Shown: in pieces, positions 1 to 11,100 of the stretch
Layout of the letters: each line of letters starts with the position of its first letter
How positions within the stretch are numbered: the first letter of the stretch is position 1
NCBI GenBank assembly: GCA_963579025.1
Contig: CAUZFZ010000132.1
Location: 1 to 31,340, forward strand
Length of the DNA stretch: 31,340 nt
Reading direction: 5' to 3'
Source: CAUZFZ01 sp963579025
GTDB taxonomy: Bacteria > Planctomycetota > Planctomycetia > Planctomycetales > Planctomycetaceae
Position numbers and translations under genes: made by a program
Notes under the pieces: model-generated
Told to the model about the DNA's origin: nothing
The model's input: the letters and a program-made list of their open reading frames with translations, nothing else
Databases searched by the model: none

Positions 1-1243
<1,243 letters not shown>

Positions 1244-1304
1244 ATTGCTTACCACAGTAAAGCAAGCTTCACCGCAGTTTAGTAGCACAGAAGTGTCTAA
1301 CCCA

Positions 1305-1328
1305 TGCGTCCGTCGCAAGATGGACGCA
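1305..1328 (-). other. hairpin in the 16S rRNA leader
   Basis: Ten-base arms at 1305-1314 and 1319-1328 pair around a four-base loop. In the leftward transcript there is one A-C mismatch. It lies between the boxA site and the mature 16S 5' end, about 60 nt upstream of the latter. It could be part of the pre-rRNA processing or folding leader. That role is inferred from position only. Confidence 0.5.
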
Positions 1329-1422
1329 CAGTAAGTTCAGCAGACCGCCTCGAACGTCTACAACCGCAACCGAAGTTACGGCCGTCTACAAGGCTAACTC
1401 TTACTTAGGTTTTTCGACCAGG

Positions 1423-1435
1423 TTGTCAAAGAACA
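1423..1435 (-). promoter_or_regulatory. boxA antitermination site of the rRNA leader
   Basis: The minus strand reads TGTTCTTTGACAA, very close to the bacterial boxA consensus (TGCTCTTTAACAA in E. coli). It is about 180 nt upstream of the 16S 5' end and about 35 nt downstream of the predicted transcription start, as expected for the NusB/NusE-recruiting boxA of an rRNA leader. The motif and its position support each other. Confidence 0.8.
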
Positions 1436-1475
1436 AGCGACGGCTGCGTCAGAGACGTTGCCGTCGCGAGGTGGG

Positions 1476-1504
1476 ATTATTGCCAGCCCTTATCGGGGTG
1501 TCAA
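1476..1504 (-). promoter_or_regulatory. sigma70-type rRNA promoter
   Basis: On the minus strand a perfect -35 TTGACA (1499-1504) is followed after exactly 17 nt by AATAAT (1476-1481), five of six bases of the -10 consensus. Transcription would start near 1469 and give a leader of roughly 225 nt containing boxA. The sequence upstream of the -35 box is not A/T rich, so there is no obvious UP element. I saw no second promoter of similar quality upstream. Confidence 0.8.
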
Positions 1505-1987
1505 GAAGCCCGAACGCATCTTTTCCTGAATTCTCTGTGGTGAGCGTTTGCTGGCCATTTGTGCGGAAAAGGACTCTTCTCAGGCTGTTCGAGTTCGCCA
1601 GAAAATCGATGAATTCGCAAAGTGAGGATTATCCTGGCTTGGCAAATGGGTATTCCCGGCGACAGGCTCCATTGCCGAATCGAGTTTAGCGGAAGGGATG
1701 GCCGCCGTCAGACCGAACGCCGCTCACTGAATCGTCTCGAAAGTGTCAAGGCGGCGACTTTTCTCAGACACAGTGCCCGGGGCGCACGTTCGACCTTACT
1801 TTCCAGTGGCCCGGTCGACGATCTCCAGCGCGGGGGCGTGGGAGTTTCAAAGCGAGAGCTGTTGCAGCCGGCGTGCGTCTTCGACTGCATCCTGGAATAC
1901 TGCTTGGAATCGCCATAATTTGTCCGGTGAACTCTCTATTCTGCACATTTATGACCTGCGCACGATGATCGGACGCGACACCCAAAT
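1505..1987. other. intergenic region upstream of the rRNA promoter, no gene seen
   Basis: About 480 bp between the rRNA promoter and the stop codon of the ABC protein gene at 1988, which is transcribed toward it. Open frames here on both strands overlap one another, have no recognisable domain and no good ribosome binding site, so I do not call any of them. I saw no tRNA and no clear hairpin-plus-U-tract terminator for the gene at 1988. Confidence 0.6.
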
Positions 1988-3982
1988 CTACGCTGAATCG
2001 GCACCGCTACGCTGCGCGGTTTCGTGGCGGAACTCGTTGAAATGGATGTACTCCCAGTGTCGATACAGGGCCGAACTGTTCAAAAGGACTTCGTGAGTAC
2101 CCACAACTTCCACACGGCCCTGATTGAGCAGGACGATCCGATCGACCGTCCGTAGTGTCGCGAGACGTGACGGCAGCAGAATCATCGTGCGATCTTCCAC
2201 AGCGAGGCGGCACGCATCCTCGATCAAAGCTTTGTCATCATCGGTGATTTCGGCGGTTGGCTCTTCGACGATCAGCAGAGCCGGGTCGCGCACCAACGCT
2301 CGTGCCAGTGCGAGGCGAAACCCCTGCCCGGCATCGGGTTGTTCGCCGTGCTCGCCGATCACCGTTTCGTACCCCTGCGGATATTTCTGAATGAAGCCGT
2401 GGGCGTGTGCTTTTTTTGCCGCTTCCGCCACCTGGGTCAGAGAGAACCGGGAATCTCCCCCCGTTAGATTCTCAAGCACTGTTCCCGTAAACCACGGATC
2501 AGCCCCGCCCACGAACAGCGTTTCCGTGCGGAGCGATTCAAGCGTCACCCAGGCAAGGTCCTCACCATCGACCGTCACTCGGCCTTCGTGTGGTTCGATG
2601 AATCGCGGCAACATCAAGACGAGGGCGCGGGCTTCAATCGGATTGAAAGCCACTATCGCGGTACTGCCTCCGGCGGGAATCCTGAGGTTCAATCCGTCGA
2701 GCAACTTTCGTCGATCCATTTCATACGTGACATTCTCGAATGCGAACTGCTGATCGAGCGGCTGCATAAATCGAGCCCCGACTGCCTGCCCGACCTCCGG
2801 AATGGTGTTGAGGTAGCGATAGATGCGGTCGGCTGCGATGACCGCTTCCGAGCGTTTCAATCGCAAATCCGCCAGCGACTCGAGCGGGCCCCAGCCCAGG
2901 CCGAAGCAGGCCAGCAACATGGCGCCTTCAGCGACAGTGAGGTAATGGGGTTCCGAGGGGACGACCAGAATCCTCGCTCCGATCATGAAGAGGACCAGCG
3001 CAAAGCTGACCACAGCCAGCACGCGGGCGACCCACTGCGTCCGCAATTCCTGGCGATCGATGAGTGAAAGATGGTCGTGATACCGGCCCAAGTGCCGTTC
3101 GAATCGACCATGCTCGAATTCTTCGATCTGGTAGCCGCGAATCAGTCGGCTCTTACGAATCCCCTCAGCGAGTAACTTAAGTTCCGTGGAGGCCCAGTCT
3201 TCGTTCAATCGCTCAGCCTGCCGGACGTGAGATTTTTCACGGCGAATGAGGTACCAGCAGGCAAGCAGAGGCACGACGCATTCGTAGGTCACCATCCAGT
3301 CGATGCCGCTCGCCAGAGCAGCGAGCGCCAGCAATCTGAACGGGCTGCGGAAAACGGTCTCAATCCAGGACTCGATCCCGTTGCGAACTTTCTCAACCTC
3401 AGTCGTAAACAGATTGAGCACTTCACCTGTGTGCTCATTCTTGAGATCGCTGGTCCCCATACGCAGCGCGTGCCGGTGCAGCGATTGCCGCAACTGTCCA
3501 GCGGAATGGGCGGCAGCACGGCCCGCGAAGATCTTCACGTAGGCCATGACTGCACTGTTCACAAGACCCAGAATCAGAACGAATGCGATCAAATAGAACA
3601 TCGCCGAATTCGTCGACTGGAGCGTGCGAATGCGCGACAATGAAACCAGCAAGCCTCCCCAGGGGCGATTGCGTAGCTCCCAGGCAACGGCTTTCACTCC
3701 GAGATCACGCAACTCCAGCGGAGCATTGTGAATCACGGCGGTGGCTCCCGCAGGCGCCGACTCAGTCCGAAAATGGGATTCGTACTCAGGAATCTCGTCG
3801 ATTTCGAGAATCACGTGCCCCTGATTGTCGAGCAGCGCCACGACAACGGAGGTGATCAGCAGCATACCCGAAAACAGAACGGCCCCGACGAAACACAGAA
3901 TGAGGGATGCGAGAGCCGGTCCGCGGAAAAGACGCCGCGTGGGGAATACTCTCTGGAGCAGATCAGTCGGCAGGGCAGCCAA
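1988..3982 (-). CDS. ABC exporter-like protein with a degenerate, probably ATP-inactive nucleotide-binding domain
   Basis: 664 residues with the layout of a fused ABC exporter: membrane segments near 24-52, 128-152, 213-245 and 318-370, then an ABC ATPase-like domain from about 410 to 640. The fold is recognisable from the lead-in LLDGLNLRIPAGGS, the ALARALVRDPALL helix and the end RIVLLNQGRVEVVGTH. Every nucleotide-handling motif is altered. The Walker A region (444-453, VAFNPIEARA) has no glycines and no lysine. The Q-loop glutamine near 491 is glycine. The signature LSGGQ is PDAGQ (549-553). Walker B ends in VEE instead of LDE (572-574). The switch histidine is serine (605, LLPSRLATL). The reading frame is otherwise intact over 2 kb, so it is not an obvious decayed gene. 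The start is TTG; the in-frame stop lies 70 nt upstream and no ATG is available. The ABC-2 permease gene ends 130 bp upstream. Substrate is unknown. Confidence 0.88.
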   Translation of the reverse strand: MAALPTDLLQRVFPTRRLFRGPALASLILCFVGAVLFSGMLLITSVVVALLDNQGHVILEIDEIPEYESHFRTESAPAGATAVIHNAPLELRDLGVKAVAWELRNRPWGGLLVSLSRIRTLQSTNSAMFYLIAFVLILGLVNSAVMAYVKIFAGRAAAHSAGQLRQSLHRHALRMGTSDLKNEHTGEVLNLFTTEVEKVRNGIESWIETVFRSPFRLLALAALASGIDWMVTYECVVPLLACWYLIRREKSHVRQAERLNEDWASTELKLLAEGIRKSRLIRGYQIEEFEHGRFERHLGRYHDHLSLIDRQELRTQWVARVLAVVSFALVLFMIGARILVVPSEPHYLTVAEGAMLLACFGLGWGPLESLADLRLKRSEAVIAADRIYRYLNTIPEVGQAVGARFMQPLDQQFAFENVTYEMDRRKLLDGLNLRIPAGGSTAIVAFNPIEARALVLMLPRFIEPHEGRVTVDGEDLAWVTLESLRTETLFVGGADPWFTGTVLENLTGGDSRFSLTQVAEAAKKAHAHGFIQKYPQGYETVIGEHGEQPDAGQGFRLALARALVRDPALLIVEEPTAEITDDDKALIEDACRLAVEDRTMILLPSRLATLRTVDRIVLLNQGRVEVVGTHEVLLNSSALYRHWEYIHFNEFRHETAQRSGADSA

Positions 3983-4112
3983 AGTCAGTACCCACGGACC
4001 GGAAGCGCCGTGGGCCAGCCAACGAACCGCCCTTCACCCCGCCTGCAGTCAGCCGCGAAGCTGCCCGGACACAGGAAAAGAACCCAGCCTCCATGCGGCC
4101 GGCCGATCACGA

Positions 4113-5081
4113 TCAGGCGAGATCCCGATCCTCAAAGAGGATGAACGAAAGGAGAATCGCCGCTCCTGCGTACACGACCGCGTATCTTAGAGCGGCGAAA
4201 AGATAGACGGGCGGGATGACCTTATCGGTCGACGCCGCCGTGGACATGCTGAACGATTCGAGATTGGGCATCACCGTGGCTATCAGTCGTGCCATGAAGT
4301 CGACAATCTCGATTTGCAGCACGCCTGCTTCGACGAGTGTCGGCGTCAAATGCCCGACGGCGAAAATCGCCAGGCAACTCGTCATGTTGACCACCATTGG
4401 TGCTCGCGTCGAAATTGCGACGCTGATGGCAGAGACGACAGCAATCTCAAGAAAGATCAGTGCGAATCCAGGCAGGACATGCAGCACTTCCTGCAGCCGC
4501 GCGGTATTGGGGATCATCGTCGCCGAGTCCCACCATTCCGGGACCTCTTTCGACGACTCGCGCGCGTCATACCCGACTTTGTAGAAGATGAAGAAACAGA
4601 AGACGATCATCAGCGGAATGAGCAAAGCCAGCGCCGCTTGCAGGATGCCGAGGTATTTGCCAAGCACGAACTGGCGGCGAGTGATCGGCTTGGACAACAG
4701 CGTCATCGCCGTTTTCCCTTCAATCTCGCTGGCGATGCTGGTGCTGGCAGTCCAAATGGCGATCAGCAAACCGCTGATCTGAATGGTCGCCAATCCACAT
4801 TCCTTGAGCATCTTGATGTCTTCGCCGAGCGAAAAGAACGGCAGGAACGTGTTGACCACGATCAACAGCAGACCCAGGAACAGAAGCAGCAGAAACAGCG
4901 GCTGACGGATGGCTTCTTTGGTCGTGGCCCGGGCAATGACGCCCGTTCGAGTGCCGTAGCTGATTCCCAGCAGACCGCCAAACATGGCCAGCACCACACC
5001 GGTCGTGCTCCACCACTGCCAGGCAGGGATAGCTTCGTCAGTGATTTCGACCGCCAGCAGACCGATTCCAGACACCGTCAT
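4113..5081 (-). CDS. ABC-2 type transporter permease
   Basis: 322 residues with about seven hydrophobic segments (roughly 27-44, 61-82, 94-118, 143-168, 203-225, 230-252, 290-315). The cytoplasmic segment after the third helix reads EIEGKTAMTLLSKPITR (119-135), the usual ABC-2 permease motif preceding the coupling region. Such subunits normally pair with a separate ATPase encoded next door; here none is adjacent. The nearest ABC-type protein is the motif-degenerate one downstream at 1988-3982. The working ATPase must therefore be elsewhere, or the permease has another partner. The start ATG overlaps by 4 nt the stop of a doubtful ORF (5078-5407). Family assignment is solid; substrate unknown. 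Confidence 0.85.
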   Translation of the reverse strand: MTVSGIGLLAVEITDEAIPAWQWWSTTGVVLAMFGGLLGISYGTRTGVIARATTKEAIRQPLFLLLLFLGLLLIVVNTFLPFFSLGEDIKMLKECGLATIQISGLLIAIWTASTSIASEIEGKTAMTLLSKPITRRQFVLGKYLGILQAALALLIPLMIVFCFFIFYKVGYDARESSKEVPEWWDSATMIPNTARLQEVLHVLPGFALIFLEIAVVSAISVAISTRAPMVVNMTSCLAIFAVGHLTPTLVEAGVLQIEIVDFMARLIATVMPNLESFSMSTAASTDKVIPPVYLFAALRYAVVYAGAAILLSFILFEDRDLA

Positions 5082-5407
5082 GATGAATCCACGTCCTCAG
5101 CAGGTGCGTCCCGGGGCACAGGAATATGAACGATCAGCAAGAGAATGTTACGGGCCGCGGAGTCCCAATTTATCCGCGTTACCCGGCCAGCAAAAGGATC
5201 GATCCACCGGAACATGGACCGCAGCCAATGGATGTCCGCACGAATCGGAACATTCAGCCTCGCCAGCCGAACCGAACAGGTTTGAGCAGTCGCTACGTCC
5301 GACCACACCCGGATGTTTGCCAGTTCTAGCGTAACGCAGGATAACCGATACATCCCGCACCCGGTTGGGATCGTCATGAGTGGAACCCTATGCCTTGAAG
5401 TCCGCAT
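5078..5407 (-). CDS. small ORF of uncertain reality
   Basis: 109 codons filling the gap between the oxidoreductase (its stop codon is 15 nt upstream of this start) and the ABC-2 permease (4-nt ATGA overlap). That tight packing is the only argument for it. The sequence is not one I recognise, has no signal peptide, one weak hydrophobic stretch (ARNILLLIVHIPV near the C-terminus) and no Shine-Dalgarno motif upstream. It could be a chance frame in a roughly 340-bp spacer. No other candidate gene is visible in 5082-5422. Confidence 0.25.
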   Translation of the reverse strand: MRTSRHRVPLMTIPTGCGMYRLSCVTLELANIRVWSDVATAQTCSVRLARLNVPIRADIHWLRSMFRWIDPFAGRVTRINWDSAARNILLLIVHIPVPRDAPAEDVDSS

Positions 5408-5422
5408 GGATGCTTCGCGGAT

Positions 5423-6553
5423 TCAGCCAATGACCTCAGCCAGTTTTACCAGGCGGCTCTTTTCCTTCAGTGACTGAGCCGCAGCGTGCACGATGGCAGT
5501 GACTTCAAGAATCTCTTCATGGGGATTCGGCTCTTTGCCTGTGAGCAGCATCTGCCGGAAAGTCGCGGCCATACGAACCATCTCGTAGTGATGGCCAAAG
5601 CTGAAATCACCGGCAATGGATGGCGTGAATGTGTAAAGCTTCTTCTTGAAGTACACGTCGGTGCGGTTGTACTCGAATCTCTCGTAGGGCTGTCCGTACC
5701 AGACGTGGCAGGGGTAGCGGTCCTTGTACGTGATCAGCGCGTGGCAGGTGTCCTTGTATTCGTACATGCTGATAGCATCGACGCCCGCTCCCATCAGCGT
5801 CATCACCGCCCACACGGGATGCTGGCCGTAGATCATCCAGGCGTCCAACTGATACCGACTGTGCAGTCTCGCCGAGACGTGTTCGATGTCACCGAAGTCC
5901 CCGGAATCCCGCATCCGCAAGGCTGCTTCCATGCCCCATTCATAATTGAAAATGCTGCCAGACATGAGCGGCGCTTTGTGCTCGCGGGCGAAGTCCAGAA
6001 TCTTTCGCGTACCCTCGACCGTTCCGCCAATCGGCTTGTCGCAGAATGTAGGCAGTCCGCGGGCCAGACCCGGCGCGACAAGATCGAAGTGATCCTCGCC
6101 CTTGCCAGATGCGTCGCCCATCCAGATGGCGTCCACTTCCTCGACCATCTTCTCCAGACTCGTCGCGACCTGCACTCCGGGAAAGACTTCAGAAAATGCC
6201 TGGGGGACGCTGGGGTCGGCATCGTAGTAGTGCGTGATCCGCGTATCGGGAAACGGCAGCATGTCAAAGTGATATTTAGGATTCCGGTACGTCTTGCGCC
6301 AACCTGGAACAACCTGCGGATAGTGCTTTTGCAGCGCATCGAAGTCGCATTCGGGATGCAGGTAATGCCCGAAGTGCCAGGTGTGTCCGTTGCGAACCTG
6401 AGGCTTGCCGAGAATCGCGGCTGACACCACTCCGATCCGAAACGTCTTGTCTGATTGAGCCGCATACGCCGGGGCGCCGACCATACCAACTGCTGCGGCA
6501 CCTCCGGTCAGTGCCAGAAAATCGCGGCGGGATACCTGCCTGCGGTCGTTCAT
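5423..6553 (-). CDS. Tat-exported Gfo/Idh/MocA family oxidoreductase
   Basis: 376 residues. The N-terminus has a twin-arginine signal (SRRDFLALTG, residues 8-17, followed by a hydrophobic Ala/Gly stretch and an Ala-Tyr-Ala-Ala site near 31), so the protein is predicted to be exported folded, probably with its cofactor bound. The Rossmann strand is GVVSAAILG (41-49), an atypical nucleotide loop. The family's EKP motif appears as CDKPIGGT (171-178). The His in GQHPVWAVM (243-251) sits where family members carry the catalytic-region histidine. These features fit the exported Gfo/Idh/MocA proteins abundant in Planctomycetota, thought to act on sugars or sugar derivatives. A purine-rich GAGG lies about 9 nt before the ATG. 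The pectate-lyase-like gene ends 52 nt upstream on the same strand, suggesting joint work on plant or algal polysaccharide. Exact substrate unknown. Confidence 0.9.
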   Translation of the reverse strand: MNDRRQVSRRDFLALTGGAAAVGMVGAPAYAAQSDKTFRIGVVSAAILGKPQVRNGHTWHFGHYLHPECDFDALQKHYPQVVPGWRKTYRNPKYHFDMLPFPDTRITHYYDADPSVPQAFSEVFPGVQVATSLEKMVEEVDAIWMGDASGKGEDHFDLVAPGLARGLPTFCDKPIGGTVEGTRKILDFAREHKAPLMSGSIFNYEWGMEAALRMRDSGDFGDIEHVSARLHSRYQLDAWMIYGQHPVWAVMTLMGAGVDAISMYEYKDTCHALITYKDRYPCHVWYGQPYERFEYNRTDVYFKKKLYTFTPSIAGDFSFGHHYEMVRMAATFRQMLLTGKEPNPHEEILEVTAIVHAAAQSLKEKSRLVKLAEVIG

Positions 6554-6605
6554 GCCGTGCCTCTGCTGTCTTTAGCAACTGAAAACAACTCAGCCTGGTC
6601 CTCAT

Positions 6606-7961
6606 TCAGCGTGCCGTGCGGTTTCCGGCAGCGGCGATCAGACGTGCAGCAAGTTCATGGCAATACAATTCCAGGTAACTGTAGCCGGATGGCGACACTC
6701 TGCTCGAATCAGTCGCCATCTTCGGGTCGAGGCCATGCACTGTTTCCCAGGCATCCGGCAGCCCGTCTTTGTCGGAGTCATTCGGATCCGGTCCGGGTTT
6801 AATGGCGGCTCGGTCAGCATCAATCAACGCCTGGTAGCCCTGACGCCCGTTTCCGTCACGAGTCTCGCGGACCATACGGGCACTCGTCGCATCATGCGGC
6901 AGCGCTCCGGCTCGATCAAGGACGCTGTTCCAGGCCTGCTGTGCCGTCTCGACCGTTTCCAGATTCAGTGAGTCGAGTTCTCGAAGGTCGTCGACAGCCG
7001 GCCCGGACGTACCGTCACGTTCTTTCGATACACAGCCACTGATCGCCAGGACGTTGTCGCGTACAGGAATCGGACGCTTCCGACGATCCGGCCCAAGTTT
7101 GAAATAGCAGTGCGCGATCTTCAGCCCCTCACCGGCGGCTCCCCATGTTTGCTGCGAGTTGGAGTAGTTGTAGATGACGTTGTTGACGGCCTCGACATAT
7201 GAGTTCTTCCCGACCAGTGGATTGCGTTTGCTGTGGTGCGCGAACAGGCAATGATGAATCGAGACGTTTCGTGCGCGAGAATACAAACCGCCATAGTTGT
7301 GCCACTGCCCTTTGTTGTTGAAGTAGTCGCTGTGCGCTTTCTCTTTGCGGGATTCGTCGAAACCGGTCCATTGGATCGTCACGTTTTCGACATCGCTGCC
7401 GGAAATAGTCTCGTCACACGCTCCCGCAAAACTGCAGTGGTCGACAATGACGTTTTTCGCATGCCAGATCAGCAGGCCATCCGGATCGTTTCGCAGGTGA
7501 ATTCTGGTCCCGCGAAACCTCAGGAATCGCATGATGACCTGCTCCGCGTCACCTCGGATGACGAAGTTGCGATAGTTGTAGATCGCGACCCCGCCTGGTG
7601 ACGTTTCACCGGCGATCGTAACGTGGTCATTGTCTGCATTAATGAGAAAAGCGATCTCGTCCCGACAGTCAATCACACCGCTGACATCGAACACGATCGT
7701 TCGAGGCTCTTTCACCTCGTTGAGAGCCCACGCGAAACTACCGGCCCCTCGGCGATTGAGGTTCGTCACATGAACAACCCGTCCGCCACGACCGCCCTGC
7801 GTGCCTGCACCAAAACCTTCGGCGCCAGGAAATGCTCGCAGGCCGCCCTCGGCACCTTGAATCTCCCCACATGCGAAAGCAGCGGTGAGGACAATTAGCA
7901 GGTATTCCAGGCGAGCCATTCGTCGCCATAAGACTCCCGATTTCCGGTTTTCGTCGTCCAT
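6606..7961 (-). CDS. secreted pectate-lyase-like protein (polysaccharide lyase, PL1-like fold) with C-terminal calcium-binding repeat
   Basis: 451 residues. After a basic N-terminus and a hydrophobic signal segment (about 18-37) comes the hallmark FPGAEGFGAGTQGGRGG (44-60) of bacterial pectate-lyase-like proteins, then right-handed beta-helix sequence with repeated VIVDHCSF / NVSIHHCLF turns. Candidate calcium-binding or catalytic residues are D174 and D183 in DHCSFAGACDET and R246 in SKRNPLVG. The C-terminus has DPNDSDKDGLPDAWE (392-406), a thrombospondin-type-3-like calcium loop common in secreted planctomycete enzymes. The start at 7961 is preceded by AGGAG with a 6-nt spacer, which favours it over the internal Met15. 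Predicted role: cleavage of pectin-like uronate polymers outside the cytoplasm. Members of this group include proteins of unproven activity, so 'lyase' is by family. Confidence 0.9.
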   Translation of the reverse strand: MDDENRKSGVLWRRMARLEYLLIVLTAAFACGEIQGAEGGLRAFPGAEGFGAGTQGGRGGRVVHVTNLNRRGAGSFAWALNEVKEPRTIVFDVSGVIDCRDEIAFLINADNDHVTIAGETSPGGVAIYNYRNFVIRGDAEQVIMRFLRFRGTRIHLRNDPDGLLIWHAKNVIVDHCSFAGACDETISGSDVENVTIQWTGFDESRKEKAHSDYFNNKGQWHNYGGLYSRARNVSIHHCLFAHHSKRNPLVGKNSYVEAVNNVIYNYSNSQQTWGAAGEGLKIAHCYFKLGPDRRKRPIPVRDNVLAISGCVSKERDGTSGPAVDDLRELDSLNLETVETAQQAWNSVLDRAGALPHDATSARMVRETRDGNGRQGYQALIDADRAAIKPGPDPNDSDKDGLPDAWETVHGLDPKMATDSSRVSPSGYSYLELYCHELAARLIAAAGNRTAR

Positions 7962-8166
7962 CGCTGTCTCCTATCAATTGAGCCAGCTGGATAGCATAGC
8001 GATGCGATCTCCAGAGAGCCGTCGTACGGCATGCATCCGGACGGATGTTGATCAACCACTTGGCGTTTGGTGCTGGATGAGTCCCGGCAGTCGAAGACGC
8101 TCGCTGCGGAGTGCATTCTCGGCGGAAGGGCAGTCCCCGGGAGCGATGGCGGCCGGGAAGGCGACG

Positions 8167-11100
8167 CTACGGTTGCTTGCGATCGATGCGGTCAATCAGC
8201 GACTGATACGCTTTCAGGCACGCATCAATCTTCTTCTCAAGTTGGCGCATGTCGGATCGTTGGCCCTGTGTTGCCTGGTGGATCGGCTCCATCCAGGCGT
8301 TCATCAGAGCGAACTGCTCTTTGACAATCCCGGTCAGGACCTTCGGGACTCGGTTGATAATGGTGATCTTCTGTGGATCCTCGGCTGGTTCAGCGCCTTC
8401 ATCATCTGTTGTGACATCGGATGCTGGAGCGGCAGCATCGGGAACCGGTACCGCTGCAGCGGGAGTCGGCACGGCGGCCGGCGGCGGCTCGACACTGGCC
8501 GCGACCGACCTCTCGGCCAGTTCGGCGAATTCACTCATCCCGGAGGACAGCGACTCGTTGATCGACTGCAGTCCCGCCTCCAGGCCTGAGAACTGTTCCG
8601 CCAGACTCTGAATCGCTGCGCTGGCCAGGGCGTCGTCGTCCTCGTCATCACGCGATTCCAGTTCACGAGCTTCGTCGGCTCGCTGTTCTGACAGTTGAAC
8701 CATCCCGTCCGACATGGCGCGACGGATCGAATCGAGGCCGTCGCTGAGCACGCCCAACTGGGCGATCACCTGGCCGGTCTTGTCGTCGGAACTGATGCCC
8801 CGCATTTTGACGTTCTGTCGGAACGTGCGTTTGATGTCTTCCCAGCGTTCTTTTTCGTCCTTCGTTGCAAGCTCCGTCAGCTCCTTGAACTTCAGCAGAT
8901 TCGCCTCCGTACCCGACGTCAGCGTCTGCGCGTCGTTCTCATAGTTGGACACGATGAGTGATGTCAGCTCGTCGTCGTTCATGATCGCGACAACCTTCTC
9001 CGCGATCCGGTTCATGTTGCGGTAGGAACCCTGTAGCTTGAACGGTGGCTCTGTGCGATAGTCGTCAGATTGAGCAGCCGAGCGGATGTACTCCTTATTG
9101 ACGGCGAGGATCACATCACGGACGCGCATCAGCTTCTGCATCGTGCTGACAAGCTCGTTGATCTCCTCCATCGAGTAATTGCCTTCCAGCTCGATGCCTT
9201 CACGCGACTCGTTATTCGCCATGCGAATGATTGCGTAGACGTCCTGCTGGCTTCTGCTGGCCAGTTTGCTCAACACAGGATTCGAAGTCAGGGAGTTTTC
9301 GAGGTAACTCATCTCAAACGCGTCACTCGATTCGCCGATAATTTCGCCCAGGTTGTAGATGTCGGCACGGTTCGAAAGCATGTCTGGAATCTGAAACTTC
9401 TCACCACTCTCCGTGTACGGGTTGCCGGCCATCACGACAGAGACTTTGCGGCCTCGCAGGTCGTATGTACGCGTTCGACCTTTATAGACTCCCTCGATCT
9501 TTCGCTGTGCGTCGCAGAGTGAAATGAACTTCTGCAGAAACTCAGGATTCGTATGCTGGATGTCGTCCAGATAGATCATGACGTTGTCGCCCATCTCCAG
9601 GGCGAGGTTGAGTTTCTCGACTTCCTCGCGGGCTCCCGCGTTCGTTGTTTCGGTCGGATCGAGCGACGTGACGTTATGCCCCAGAGCCGGACCGTTGATC
9701 TTCATGAAGATCAGACCCAGGCGATTCGCGATGTATTCCATGAGCGTCGTTTTGCCGTATCCCGGCGGAGAAACGAGCAGCAACAGTCCCATCAGATCCG
9801 TTCGCTTGCCCTCACCAGCAACGCCAATCTGCTTCGCCAGATTGTCGCCGATCATCGGCAGATAGACTTCGTTCAGCAGCCGATTGCGGACAAATGACGT
9901 CAGCACTCGCGGGCGAAATTCTTCCAGTCGCATGTCACCCCGTGCGTGGTCAACGATCTCGTGCTTCAGTGCGACAAAATCATTGAACCGCGGTACGACG
10001 ACGCGTTCAAACTGATCAAGACGATGAGTGAATTCGTTGAAGTTGAGATGACAGGAACCTCCGTCAATGACGCCGTGCGAACCAACCATGCCAGTCAGCT
10101 CAGTGGCAACAACGCCGTCAATTACCTGTTTTCCGTCTGGCTTGCCTGGCATCAGGATCAGTGCAACTTCATCGACGTAGTCGTTCAGCTCTGGATCGTT
10201 CTTTGTTGCGAGAAACGCCTGAACCCAGTTTCTCAGCAGGACAAAGCAGCTCGCGGCGTTTCGGCGGACTGCCTCGACGGACTGCGCAAACGGCTCTTTG
10301 GAGTTTGTCCGCTTAAGGTGAACTGCAAACTCCCGACTCAGATTATGTGCGAGTGCACTCACTGCAAAATGGGTATCGGTCGTCAATTCGCAATAGAGAT
10401 ACTCGGCCGCCTCATCGAGCCAGGCATCGTCAAACAGGCCACTCTCGGCGTTGAAACCAGCCAGCATCTCACGGAGTTCGTTGACAAACTGCGTCTTGTC
10501 CGAGACCTCGGCAAACACGTCCGCAATCGCGCCCACTCCATCAAGCGTCGCACCGATCAATGATTTGGATTTCTTGTCACCAAACGAATGCCAGAACAGG
10601 CTTGCCATTGATCGCGACCGCGTGTGGTATCGCAGCAGTCCAATGGTCTGCGTCATCTTGACCAGAGCCGTCAGGATGTTTCCCGCGTCAACGTCGTTGA
10701 CACCCTTCGTGTACGACTCGGTGTAACGCGGCCCCATGAACTTCTGCACGAACGCAGACCGTTCCGCATCCGGCATCTCCAGCAGGGCATCGGCGGTCGG
10801 ATTGTCGTCGGTTCCCAGGGCGTCCAGCATTTTCCAGGCGAGATACTCACCGCGATACACTTCGCGATTTTCAGAAACAACTTCCTGGTTCCACACATTC
10901 CGAGTCGCCAGAAGTCGTTCGTCCGCGATTGCCTCAAAGAAATTCGTACCGGTCAGGTGCAGGCACATTTCGTCGTCCCGCATCACGGTCGTCAGGTCCA
11001 ATGCCTGGACATTGACCGTAAACAGATGCGACCCGAACCGGATTGTGTTCTCGCCCTCAACAAACAGCTCGTTGCGGTCTTTGAGTTGCCGCACTGCGTC

